Assembly: GCF_000718555.1 (NCBI RefSeq)
Contig: NZ_JOAN01000005.1
Span: forward strand, 124,001 to 188,000
DNA length: 64,000 nucleotides
Direction: 5' to 3'
Source: Micromonospora chokoriensis
GTDB taxonomy: Bacteria; Actinomycetota; Actinomycetes; Mycobacteriales; Micromonosporaceae
Shown here one piece after another: positions 9,197-16,625 of the stretch (position 1 is the stretch's first letter; each line of letters starts with the position of its first letter). A model generated the notes under the pieces. That model saw nothing but the letters and a program-made list of their open reading frames with translations, was not told the origin of the DNA and did no database searches. A program made the position numbers and the translations under genes.

Positions 9197-9323
9197 CCAC
9201 GCCAGGCGGCCGAGCAGAGCAGGTGGACCCGTCATCGATCCGGCGATCCCGGACAGCTCGTTCCACATCCACCTATAGATAGATCAACATTGATATTTGA
9301 GTTGATAGATGCAACAGTGGCCT

Positions 9324-9337
9324 TGGGAGCGTTCCCA
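9324..9337. promoter_or_regulatory. CebR-like operator upstream of the LPMO gene
   Basis: TGGGAGCGTTCCCA differs by one base from the 14-bp palindrome TGGGAGCGCTCCCA bound by the LacI-family repressor CebR in Streptomyces and other actinobacteria. It lies about 35 bases before the LPMO start, where a repressor would block transcription. CebR releases DNA on binding cello-oligosaccharides, so induction by cellulose breakdown products is inferred. Confidence 0.65.
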
Positions 9338-9373
9338 AGCTGATTTCTCGTACCGAGGAACGGAGGATGAACA

Positions 9374-10054
9374 GTGCGTTCACACAAGCCCGATCAATCC
9401 GGCGGACGACCCCGGTCAACCGTCCGCCGGTCCCTCCAGGCGCTCGTCCTGATGTTCGCCATGGTGGTCGGCACCCTGCCCTGGACCGGCGCAGCTCAGG
9501 CACACGGCACCGTCATCAATCCAGCGACTCGCGCGTACCAGTGTTGGAAGACCTGGGGAAACCAACACATGAACCCGGCCATGCAGCAGCAGGACCCGAT
9601 GTGCTGGCGGGCGTTCCAGGCCAACCCCGACACCATGTGGAACTGGATGAGCCAACTGCGCGACGGCCTCGGCGGTCAGTACCAAGCCCGCACCCCGGAT
9701 GGGCAACTGTGCAGCAACGCCCTCTCCAGGAACGACGCGCTGAACCAGCCCGGAGCGTGGAAGGCGACCACCGTCAGCCGCAACCTCACGGTCCAGATGT
9801 ACGACCAGGCCAGCCACGGTGCTGACTACTTCCAGGTCTACGTCACCAAGCAGGGGTTCAACCCGGCCACCCAGCGGCTCGGGTGGGGCAACCTCGACCT
9901 GATCGCGACGACCGGGCGGTACGCGCCAGCCCAGAACATCTCGTTCAACGTCTCGCTCCCCGCACGCAGCGGGAACCAGGTCCTGTTCGTGCTCTGGAAG
10001 GCGTCGCACCTGGACCAGACCTACATGTGGTGCAGCGACATCACCATCACCTGA
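9374..10054 (+). CDS. Secreted lytic polysaccharide monooxygenase, AA10 family
   Basis: 226 residues starting at a GTG seven bases after GGAGG. A long basic N-region, a hydrophobic core (LQALVLMFAMVVGTLPW) and an AQA cut site leave a mature protein beginning HGTVINPATRAYQCW, so the N-terminal His forms the copper histidine brace. A second His is in ASHGADYFQVYVTKQGF, and the final domain has FNVSLPARSGNQVLFVLWKAS and MWCSDITIT, typical AA10 features. Six Cys could pair in the secreted protein. The mature domain is about 180 residues with no carbohydrate-binding module. It should cleave crystalline cellulose or chitin oxidatively outside the cell. A CebR-like operator favours cellulose. The adjacent secreted sugar dehydrogenase could supply electrons, which is inference. 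Confidence 0.93.
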   Translation: MRSHKPDQSGGRPRSTVRRSLQALVLMFAMVVGTLPWTGAAQAHGTVINPATRAYQCWKTWGNQHMNPAMQQQDPMCWRAFQANPDTMWNWMSQLRDGLGGQYQARTPDGQLCSNALSRNDALNQPGAWKATTVSRNLTVQMYDQASHGADYFQVYVTKQGFNPATQRLGWGNLDLIATTGRYAPAQNISFNVSLPARSGNQVLFVLWKASHLDQTYMWCSDITIT

Positions 10055-10083
10055 TCCGCAGGTCCGACCAGCACGGCACCACT

Positions 10084-10115
10084 CCGGCCCAGGGTGCGTA
10101 GGCACCCTGGGCCGG
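10084..10115 (+). terminator. Strong hairpin terminator after the LPMO gene
   Basis: A perfect 14-bp GC-rich stem (CCGGCCCAGGGTGC paired with its complement) closes a 4-base loop just after the LPMO stop. No T tract follows. It isolates the LPMO transcript from the downstream dehydrogenase. Confidence 0.75.
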
Positions 10116-10241
10116 GCTGCCCCTCGCACGTGAGGATGCCCGGCCCACGCCGAAGCGAAGTCAACATCGACCGCCTTGGCCAGCGAAGAAGCCTTGCCCG
10201 CGGAGGGCCAGCCCTCCGCCCACCTGATCGAGGAGCTGAAC

Positions 10242-11486
10242 ATGCAGCGACGGCGTTATCGCCCTGCCACCATGCTGGCAGGGCTACTCATCCTGACCCT
10301 GTCCGCGCTTCTGATGCCACCGACGCCGGTGGCCAGCACCGCCTCAGCGGGCACATCCCACACCCGTGCGGCGCCACTCGCTGAGCTGACCGTGGTATCC
10401 GAACGGGTGGCGTTCGGTCTGCAGCGTCCGATCGCGCTCACCGGACTGCCGGACGGTCGGATGCTGATCGCGGAGAAGAACGGCACCGTCCGCGCGTACC
10501 ACCCCGATACCGGCTTGGCGGCAGAGCCGGTGCTCGACCTGACCGCCCGGATCGACACCTCGAACAACGAGCGCGGCCTTCTCGGCATCACGCCCGCGCC
10601 GAACTTCGCGCGGACCGGGATCCTCTACGTGGCCTACACGAGCCTGCCCGCCGGCGCGCTGACCCTGGCGCGAGTGCCCATCAACGCTCCTGATCGGGTG
10701 CAGGTGCTGCTCACTCAGGAGCATGCCGAGTACGGCAACCACAACGGCGGACAGGTGGCCTTCGGCCGCGACGGCTACCTCTACTGGTCTCTCGGCGACG
10801 GCGGCAGCGCGAACGACCCCTTCAAGAGCGGCCAGAACCTCGGCACCCTGCTCGGCAAGATTCTGCGGATCGACGTCAACCGCGCCTGCGGGGGAAAGCC
10901 CTACTGCGTGCCCTTCGACAACCCGTTCGTCCGCACGCCTGGCGCGCGGCCGGAAATCTGGGTCTACGGGCTGCGCAACCCGTGGAAGTTCTCCATCGAC
11001 CCGGCGGACAACTCGCTGTGGATCGGTGACGTCGGCCAAGGTCTGATCGAGGAAATCAACCACATCCGCCCGTCGCAGCGTGGCGCGAACCTCGGCTGGT
11101 CCTGCCGAGAGGGCACGCCGGTCTTCGACGAGACGCAATGCCGGCCGGGCGTGCGGCTCACCGACCCGGTCGTCGAGTACGACCACTACATGACGGAGAA
11201 CTGCTCCATCATCGGCGGCCTGGTATACCGAGGGTCCGTCACCCCGGAGGCGCGAGGAACCTACATCGCGAGCGACTACTGCTCGACCCGCGCGTTCGCC
11301 GTGCGTCCCAACTCCAAGGGTGGCTACGAGTCCGCTGAGATCGGCACCTTCCCCACCCAGCCGACGGCGTTCGGCGCCGATGTGAACGGCGAGCTGTACG
11401 TGCTCAGTGACCTCCCGGGCTGGCTGAGCAAGGTGCGGTTCGAGCGGGTCACGCCAGCCGCCGGCAGCGGGGTGACGATCCGCTGA
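10242..11486 (+). CDS. Secreted PQQ-dependent-type sugar dehydrogenase (glucose/sorbosone dehydrogenase family)
   Basis: 414 residues from the ATG preceded by GAGGAG (MQRRRYRPATML); an upstream in-frame TTG has no comparable site. A signal peptide (LAGLLILTLSALLMP) is followed by a six-bladed beta-propeller of the soluble aldose/glucose-sorbosone dehydrogenase family: FGLQRPIALTGLPDGRMLIAEKNGTV, ERGLLGITPAPNF, HNGGQVAFGRDGYLYWSLGDGG, and GLRNPWKFSIDPADNSLWIGDVGQ. These motifs carry the catalytic His and PQQ/calcium ligands in characterised relatives. It would oxidise sugars or aldehydes outside the membrane using PQQ as cofactor. Its neighbour is a copper LPMO, which needs external reductant, so an electron-donor role is possible though no cytochrome domain is present. 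It carries its own terminator downstream. Confidence 0.9.
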   Translation: MQRRRYRPATMLAGLLILTLSALLMPPTPVASTASAGTSHTRAAPLAELTVVSERVAFGLQRPIALTGLPDGRMLIAEKNGTVRAYHPDTGLAAEPVLDLTARIDTSNNERGLLGITPAPNFARTGILYVAYTSLPAGALTLARVPINAPDRVQVLLTQEHAEYGNHNGGQVAFGRDGYLYWSLGDGGSANDPFKSGQNLGTLLGKILRIDVNRACGGKPYCVPFDNPFVRTPGARPEIWVYGLRNPWKFSIDPADNSLWIGDVGQGLIEEINHIRPSQRGANLGWSCREGTPVFDETQCRPGVRLTDPVVEYDHYMTENCSIIGGLVYRGSVTPEARGTYIASDYCSTRAFAVRPNSKGGYESAEIGTFPTQPTAFGADVNGELYVLSDLPGWLSKVRFERVTPAAGSGVTIR

Positions 11487-11520
11487 CCCTCGGGGCGATC
11501 CCCCGCATCCGTGACACCAC

Positions 11521-11552
11521 CGTGGACGGCCGCGAACGCGCGGCCGTCCACG
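11521..11552 (+). terminator. Hairpin terminator after the sugar dehydrogenase gene
   Basis: A perfect 14-bp stem (CGTGGACGGCCGCG and its complement) with loop AACG lies 34 bases past the stop codon. It is strong enough to act without a T tract. Confidence 0.7.
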
Positions 11553-11619
11553 CCGCGTCCGATGGTGCCTTCGAAACCGGATAGCCGAGTCGGCGCGGCC
11601 GGTGCGATGATCGACATCT

Positions 11620-11748
11620 GGGTCGCTAGCTCAACTGGATAGAGCATTCGACTGAGTAGTGCGTCCGCTCCCCGCTCGCGCGGTGATGGGTGCGCTTCCT
11701 TCTCCTAGTTGGATCGAAGGGTTCGGGGTTCGAGTCCCCGGCGACCCA
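11620..11748 (+). tRNA. tRNA-like gene (Arg-like) with a ~55-nt insertion in the anticodon loop
   Basis: Every tRNA element except the anticodon loop fits. The acceptor stem is GGGTCGC paired with GCGACCC plus discriminator A. The D arm is GCTC...GAGC with GG in its loop. The anticodon stem is TTCGA paired with TCGAA. The variable loop has 5 bases and the T arm is CGGGG TTCGAGT CCCCG. The anticodon loop should be 7 bases but spans 62 (11652-11713). Its ends, CT at the 5' side and GA at the 3' side, match the loop borders of tRNA-Arg, so Arg identity is likely but the anticodon cannot be read. The insert is too short for a group I intron. It may be a pseudo-tRNA, an interrupted gene needing processing, or an integration scar. 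Confidence 0.5.
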
Positions 11749-11803
11749 CTGTGCCGCGGCTGCGGGCCGGCGTCTGCCGGAGTTGACCGGAACGGGGAAC
11801 CAC

Positions 11804-13963
11804 ATGCTCGAGAAGCTGATCATCCAGAAGACCCTGCGCGTGCCGGCCAGCACCGGTGCGGCTGGCGATGGCACGCCGGTGGCCCGGCAACTGGACGTGG
11901 TGCTACTCGATGTCGGGTTCTCGGCGTCGCGGGCTCTACTGGAGCACATCGGCACCCTGGCCCCCGCGCCGGCGATGGACCTGGCTGCCACGGTCGTCTC
12001 GGCGGTGCGCGAACTGGTGGGCGACCATGTCAGGCACAACGCCTACTTCATCGATTTCCCGGACGGCGTGCCGGACACTGCCGAGTTCTGGGCGGATCGG
12101 CTACGGGCGGCCGTTTTCGCCGGCGGCGGCACGGCAACCGACGAGCAGCTGCGGGACGCCGTCGCCTCCGGTGCGGTGAACCTCCTGGACCTGCCGGCCT
12201 ATGGGACCTACCAGCACACCCATGCCGAGCTGTTGGCCGCGCACGACGAGCTGATCAGCGCAGCCGGTGACCGGGTGACCTTGCTGCACCTCGGTGATTC
12301 CGCCGACGTGGAGGCAACGCGGCTGTATCTGGCTCTGGCCGGTAGCTCAACGCCGCACGGCGAGGCGGACCTCGCGATCCTCAGCGAGCTCGCGGTCACC
12401 TGCGTGGACGGCGCGCAGCCGGCCGAGATCCCGGTACGGGAGAACCGTGCCGTGCTCAACGGGATCCGGCTCGTCCTCGGCCGGCCGCTGGTCGACGTGG
12501 ACACGACGACCGATGTGCTGCGCCTTGCCTGCCAGGTCTCGGGCGGGGACGCCTCGCTCGTGACACCCACACGGTTCCGCGCCTTCCGGCGCCCGGAGCG
12601 GCGGGTGCTTCTGGCTGCACTCAACGATGTAGTCGGCGCGAGTCCAGGCAAGCTCGGTGACGTCGTGCGGTACGCGGAGCGGTGGAAGCGGCTCGGGGAA
12701 CGGCTGCATCCGCACGAGTACGACCAGTGGCCGCACGCACAGGCGGTGTTCGAGGTCGCGCGTGGCGAGCGGCGGGTTCACACCCTCGCTGGTCGCGCGG
12801 AGGCGGCGATCCGCGCCGGAGCCATCGGTTCGGCCACGTCGGTGCTGTCGGCGGCCCCGGGCCTGCTCCTGCGATCTGCCGACCGGCTGCTGCGGCTGGC
12901 GTCGGAGCCGGAGCGAAGCGGTGTTGTCGAAGCGGTCGCCGGCGCGCTCGGCTCGGCGTCGGGCCGGGTGCTGCTCTCGCTGCGGGAGCATGTGGATAAC
13001 CGGCTGACGCCCATGTCTGCTCGGATGTACGCGAGCCGCTCGCGCAGCGCGTGGGTAGGTCCCGACGAGCGGCCACCGCTGCCGGCCGAGCTGGTGGCGG
13101 AGTTGTCGTCGCTGCTCGACGTCGAGATCAGCGCCCGGCTGCCGCAGCTGGAACGGCCGCTGGTGGTGGACCCTGAGGTCCTCGACGTAGCGTTGCCGCT
13201 GTCCGGCAAGGCCGCCGAAGGCGGATTCGCGGTCCTGCCGAGGGGCTCCCGGGCGCCGGTCTCGGGTGAGCTGTTGCGGTTCTTCACCTACTGGCGTCAG
13301 GCAAGTCGTCGTACCGACTACGACCTGTCGGTGCTGCTGCTGGATGACGAGTTCCACACTGCGGGCCAGGTGTCGTGGACGAACTACCGCCACGATGGCG
13401 TGGTGCACTCCGGCGACGTCACCGAGGCGACGGACGGGGCGACCGAGTTCATCGACGTGCCCCTGACAACCGGCGGACGCTATGTGGTTCCGCAAGTCTT
13501 CATCTATTCGGGCGAGTCGTTCGACGAGGTTGCCGAGTCGATGTTCGGGTATCAGGCCCGCACACGGGAGCAACGGGGTGCCCCCTTCGACGCGCGGACG
13601 GTCCGGGCACGTTCGCACCTGCGCGGCCAGGGCCGGATCGCGTTGCCGATGGTGTTCGCCAGGAACGAGGACGGCTGGCAGGCCGTCTGGCTTCACCTGT
13701 ACCTGCCGGGCACGCCATCGTTCAACCGGGTGGAGGACAACACCTTCACCACGGCCGACCGGGTACGAGCACTGATGGAGCGGCGCTACCTCACCGTGTC
13801 CTACCTTGTCGACCGTTGGCGGGAACGGGCCGAGGTGACGACGTGGAACGGCCGGGTACCGGACGAGCCGGTCACGTTCATCGGCATTCAGGCACCTGAG
13901 GACCTGCCAGCCGGGTCGGAGGTGTATACACTTGATCGACTCAGTGAGTTGATCCCTGGGTAA
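11804..13963 (+). CDS. Large TerD-domain protein, MXAN_6230/SCO0854-like
   Basis: 719 residues from the ATG with GGGGA upstream (MLEKLIIQKTLRVP); a longer frame would start inside the tRNA-like gene. The N-terminal third (HVRHNAYFIDFPDGVPDTAEFW) and the helical middle (PTRFRAFRRPERRVLLAALND) resemble actinobacterial MXAN_6230/SCO0854 family proteins as I remember them, though I see no RING-type Cys/His cluster. The last 200 residues look like a TerD fold: YDLSVLLLDDEFHTAGQVSWTNY, HSGDVTEATDG, then YVVPQVFIYSGESFDEVAES. TerD domains bind calcium and occur in stress and tellurite-resistance proteins. The cellular role is unknown. No ter genes are adjacent; the gene stands alone between the tRNA-like locus and a hairpin terminator. 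Confidence 0.6.
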   Translation: MLEKLIIQKTLRVPASTGAAGDGTPVARQLDVVLLDVGFSASRALLEHIGTLAPAPAMDLAATVVSAVRELVGDHVRHNAYFIDFPDGVPDTAEFWADRLRAAVFAGGGTATDEQLRDAVASGAVNLLDLPAYGTYQHTHAELLAAHDELISAAGDRVTLLHLGDSADVEATRLYLALAGSSTPHGEADLAILSELAVTCVDGAQPAEIPVRENRAVLNGIRLVLGRPLVDVDTTTDVLRLACQVSGGDASLVTPTRFRAFRRPERRVLLAALNDVVGASPGKLGDVVRYAERWKRLGERLHPHEYDQWPHAQAVFEVARGERRVHTLAGRAEAAIRAGAIGSATSVLSAAPGLLLRSADRLLRLASEPERSGVVEAVAGALGSASGRVLLSLREHVDNRLTPMSARMYASRSRSAWVGPDERPPLPAELVAELSSLLDVEISARLPQLERPLVVDPEVLDVALPLSGKAAEGGFAVLPRGSRAPVSGELLRFFTYWRQASRRTDYDLSVLLLDDEFHTAGQVSWTNYRHDGVVHSGDVTEATDGATEFIDVPLTTGGRYVVPQVFIYSGESFDEVAESMFGYQARTREQRGAPFDARTVRARSHLRGQGRIALPMVFARNEDGWQAVWLHLYLPGTPSFNRVEDNTFTTADRVRALMERRYLTVSYLVDRWRERAEVTTWNGRVPDEPVTFIGIQAPEDLPAGSEVYTLDRLSELIPG

Positions 13964-14029
13964 GCGGCGACAGCCGAGGCCATGCGGGCGCTTCCTTCTA
14001 TTTCCGTTCAACTCGGGAACCTCCGCGCA

Positions 14030-14047
14030 AGCGGAGGATGTGGCTGT
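14030..14047 (+). terminator. Hairpin with GCAA tetraloop after the TerD-type gene
   Basis: A 7-bp perfect stem (CCTCCGC/GCGGAGG) closes a GCAA tetraloop about 65 bases beyond the stop of the TerD-type gene and just before the convergent hydrolase stop. Confidence 0.5.
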
Positions 14048-14093
14048 TCAGCTTCCGCGCTTTCCTCGGCTTTCGCACCACAGGCATCAGCAA

Positions 14094-14915
14094 TTAGTGA
14101 TCTCGGTCCCGGCGGAGGAAGCACGACAGCAGTTGCCTGAACTCGTGCGGGTGCTCGATCGCCGGCACGTGCCCGCATTGGTCGAGCACGTGCAGACGGA
14201 CATCGGCCAGGTGTTCGAGCAGGGGCTGGGTTGCCGTCTCGAGCGGAGTGACTCGATCCTCGGCGCCGTGTACGAGCAGTACGGGCGCTCGCACCGCTGT
14301 CAGCGTCTGCGCCGAGAGGGTGAGATCGTCGACCCATCGCTTCCTAGGTGGAGGGAACAGCGACGCGTATGCGGCTGCCCCCGCTCGCATCGCCGCTGCA
14401 CGAGCATCGACGGCCGAATCGGTCACGAGCGCTTGGTCGAGGACGAGGCGACACAGCATGTCTCGTGCCCCGAGCGGGCCGGCGGGGGCGGCCCAGAGCG
14501 CGTCGAGCTCGGCGGACAGTGGTGCCCCGGGGGCGCCCATCGTCGAGACCGCCACGACATGGGTGACCTGCTGGGGGCGTGCGGCCGCCAACGCCATCGC
14601 CACGGCACCGCCCATGGAGTGACCCACCACGGCGTAGTAATCGATACCGAGAGCATCCATCAGGCCCGCGGCCTGTTCCGTCCACAGCCGGAGCCCACCC
14701 CTGGTGCCCGCCGGGATAGGTGTCCCGCCGAACCCCGCCTGGTCAGGAGCCACCAGGTGCCAGGACGTGCCCAGCGCCTGCGCCGTCGTTGCCCAGGCGC
14801 CGGACCCGGTCGTGCCGGGTCCGGAGCCGTGCAGCATCAGCACTGCGGGCCCGGTGCCGCTCTCTAGGACGTGGACCGGGGAGCCGTCGACTGTGACGGT
14901 CCGAAATGCCGTCAC
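14094..14915 (-). CDS. Alpha/beta hydrolase (meta-cleavage-product hydrolase-like)
   Basis: 273 residues with a GTG start 19 bases after the PfpI-like stop. The fold is clear: oxyanion segment LMLHGSGPGTTG, nucleophile elbow VVGHSMGGAVAMALA (Ser), acidic residue in LVHGAEDRVTPL (Asp), and His in LDQCGHVPAIEHPHEF. HGSGPG near the N-terminus resembles carbon-carbon hydrolases of aromatic meta-cleavage pathways (BphD/MhpC), but many esterases share it. No signal peptide is present, so it is cytosolic. It appears co-transcribed with the PfpI-like gene and perhaps the GntR regulator, and stands next to a divergent sugar-type transporter locus, so it may act on an ester or lactone of the transported substrate. 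That link is inference. Confidence 0.88.
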   Translation of the reverse strand: MTAFRTVTVDGSPVHVLESGTGPAVLMLHGSGPGTTGSGAWATTAQALGTSWHLVAPDQAGFGGTPIPAGTRGGLRLWTEQAAGLMDALGIDYYAVVGHSMGGAVAMALAAARPQQVTHVVAVSTMGAPGAPLSAELDALWAAPAGPLGARDMLCRLVLDQALVTDSAVDARAAAMRAGAAAYASLFPPPRKRWVDDLTLSAQTLTAVRAPVLLVHGAEDRVTPLETATQPLLEHLADVRLHVLDQCGHVPAIEHPHEFRQLLSCFLRRDRDH

Positions 14916-14934
14916 CGGGGCAGGCCAGGTGTGC

Positions 14935-15504
14935 TCATGCCGATGCGGAGTTCACGGACTTCGCGAAGAGCTCCATCATCGCCCTGCCGAATTGCGGCAT
15001 GTCGGGCCACCCCCGACAGGAGACGAGGTTGCCGTCCACGACGTCGGGAGCGTCGATGACCGTCGCGCCCGCGTTCTCCATGTCACCGGTGATGGGAGGA
15101 AAGCACGCCGTCTTTCGACCCTTCAGGAGCCCGTACACCGCTGGTACCTGCGCGCCGTGGCACACCAGCGCGATGGGGAGGTTGCGCGCGAAGAAGTGCT
15201 CGGTGATGCGCCTGACATCGGCGTCGACCCGGATCCACTCGGGGGCACGTCCCCCGGGAATGATGAGGGCGTCATAGCGCTCGACGTCGACCTCGGCCCA
15301 GGGCACGTCGACCGGCAGCTTCCGGCCGTTCTTCTCCACGTAGGCGTCGGAGTTGGGGTCGAACTCGTGGATGACCAGTTGCACGTCACGCATCGTCCGT
15401 GACGAGACGTCAACGTCCCAGCCACCTTCCTGCACACGGTAGTAGGGGTACATGGTGTCGAGTTCCTCGGCGGCGTCGCCGGTCAGGAGCAGCGCTCTGG
15501 GCAC
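14935..15504 (-). CDS. DJ-1/PfpI family protein
   Basis: 189 residues, standard for the class I glutamine-amidotransferase-like DJ-1/PfpI family. RALLLTGDAAEELDTMYPYY opens the Rossmann-like sheet, YDALIIPGGRAPEWIR carries a GGRAPE motif, and IALVCHGAQVPAVYGLLKGRK holds the nucleophile-elbow Cys followed by His. Family members act as deglycases, glyoxalase III-like enzymes, small-molecule hydratases or proteases; the sequence does not decide between them. It sits between the GntR/FCD regulator and the hydrolase on the minus strand, so it is probably part of the catabolic locus controlled by that regulator, perhaps for reactive aldehyde handling. Confidence 0.88.
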   Translation of the reverse strand: MPRALLLTGDAAEELDTMYPYYRVQEGGWDVDVSSRTMRDVQLVIHEFDPNSDAYVEKNGRKLPVDVPWAEVDVERYDALIIPGGRAPEWIRVDADVRRITEHFFARNLPIALVCHGAQVPAVYGLLKGRKTACFPPITGDMENAGATVIDAPDVVDGNLVSCRGWPDMPQFGRAMMELFAKSVNSASA

Positions 15505-15537
15505 CTGCTTCTCCTCGCGTCTGGTGGCGGTGAGGTG

Positions 15538-15557
15538 GATCCGATCCGATCCGATCC
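15538..15557. repeat. Short tandem repeat (GATCC)x4
   Basis: Four perfect copies of GATCC lie between the GntR-type regulator and the PfpI-like gene. Being 5 bases long, the unit could expand or contract without affecting a coding frame. No function is visible. Confidence 0.6.
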
Positions 15558-15591
15558 GGTTGCGTTAGCATTCCTCGACCCCGCCCACCCG

Positions 15592-16320
15592 TCAAGCCTC
15601 TACCGCCATTGCGTCCGCATCCGTGACCTCGTCGAACAATCGTCGGAAACGCTCGCCGGACCGCAGGATGTGCCGACGCATCGCGTAGGCCGCGGCGTCA
15701 GGGTCACGCGCGGCGATCGCGGCCACGACTTGCTCATGCTCGGCCATGGCGAGGTGAGTGACCTGGGTGTCGTGGTGCAGCCGGAAGAGGTGCACGTGGC
15801 TGTGCAGGCGAGCGAGCGTTTCACGGATGACCTGGTTCTCCGCGCTCAGGGCGACGAGATCGTGAAAGGCGGCGTCGCGGAGCCCGAAGGCGCCATAGGC
15901 CATGGGCTCGTTGCCCCCCTCCAGCTCCGCCATCTCCTCCAGCATTCGTCGCAGGCCGGCCACCTGCTCCGAGGACGCGCGTTCGGCGGATTTGCGCGCC
16001 GCTGCCGGCTCGAGAAGCAGGCGGACCTCGAGCATGTCCTCGAATCGATGGCGGGTGATTTGAGGGGGAATGCGGTAGCCGGCATGGGGCACACGCACAA
16101 CCAGGCCCTCGGCCTCCATACGGTTCAGAGCGTCTCGGATCGGCGTCTGCGAGACCCCCAGCTCACGCGCCAGGACGTCGATCGTGACGCGGGAGCCCGG
16201 CTCGATCCGTAGCGACATGAGCTGGCCGAGCAGCGTGTCGTACACCTCGTCGGCAAGCCGGCCGCCAGCTCTTCCCGCCGGCGTTCCGCCCGCCACGGGC
16301 CTACGACCCCGCGCGTTCAT
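15592..16320 (-). CDS. GntR family regulator, FadR/FCD subfamily
   Basis: 242 residues from the ATG (MNARGRRPV) placed 8 bases after GGAGG. The N-terminal winged helix reads VYDTLLGQLMSLRIEPGSRVTIDVLARELGVSQTPIRDALNRMEAEGLV, a canonical GntR domain. The C-terminal part is the all-helical FCD ligand domain, with the RLLLEPAAARKSAERA helix, FHDLVALSAENQVIRETL and HEQVVAAIAARDPDAAAYAMRRHI, whose Asp/His residues usually bind a metal and a carboxylate ligand. Such regulators sense organic acids or sugar acids. It is divergent from the ABC transporter genes and upstream of the PfpI-like gene, so it most likely controls both arms. The shared upstream region contains candidate operator repeats. Confidence 0.9.
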   Translation of the reverse strand: MNARGRRPVAGGTPAGRAGGRLADEVYDTLLGQLMSLRIEPGSRVTIDVLARELGVSQTPIRDALNRMEAEGLVVRVPHAGYRIPPQITRHRFEDMLEVRLLLEPAAARKSAERASSEQVAGLRRMLEEMAELEGGNEPMAYGAFGLRDAAFHDLVALSAENQVIRETLARLHSHVHLFRLHHDTQVTHLAMAEHEQVVAAIAARDPDAAAYAMRRHILRSGERFRRLFDEVTDADAMAVEA

Positions 16321-16373
16321 CGTTTCGTCCTCCATCGTGACGTGAGGTCCTTTCTTGCGTCTTCGGGAACCTG

Positions 16374-16625
16374 TTGACATCAGTCACAACGCTGCGGGAT
16401 GCTGACGCCCCCACTCGATCGTATAGGAAAAGCGTCGGTTGTCCGCCATCCTGCACCATGGCGGAACCGCCCGCCATCGCTCCACTTCGATCCTCTGGAG
16501 CTCCCCCGCCGGGGCCGCGGGTCGGCCCCGCGGCAGCCCGGCAGCACGCCTGGACAACTCAGCAACTGATCGGCGAAGCACCTAGCGAGGCCTTAGAAGT
16601 CCCGACCCAGAAAGCAGGCACGAAG
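16374..16625 (+). promoter_or_regulatory. Control region between the GntR regulator and the ABC transporter operon
   Basis: This region starts with TTGACA inside an inverted repeat (GTTGACATCAGTCACAAC), which could be both a -35 element and a regulator site. A second A/T-rich spot, ATCGTATAGGA, lies about 55 bases further on and could be a -10 box or operator half. No long coding frame with an RBS is present before the transporter start at 16626. Assignment of exact promoter elements is uncertain. Confidence 0.35.

Noticed and set aside
12347..14011. 554-codon minus-strand frame opposite the TerD-type gene
   Set aside because: Antisense shadow of a real gene; Arg/His/Gln-rich composition and no RBS.
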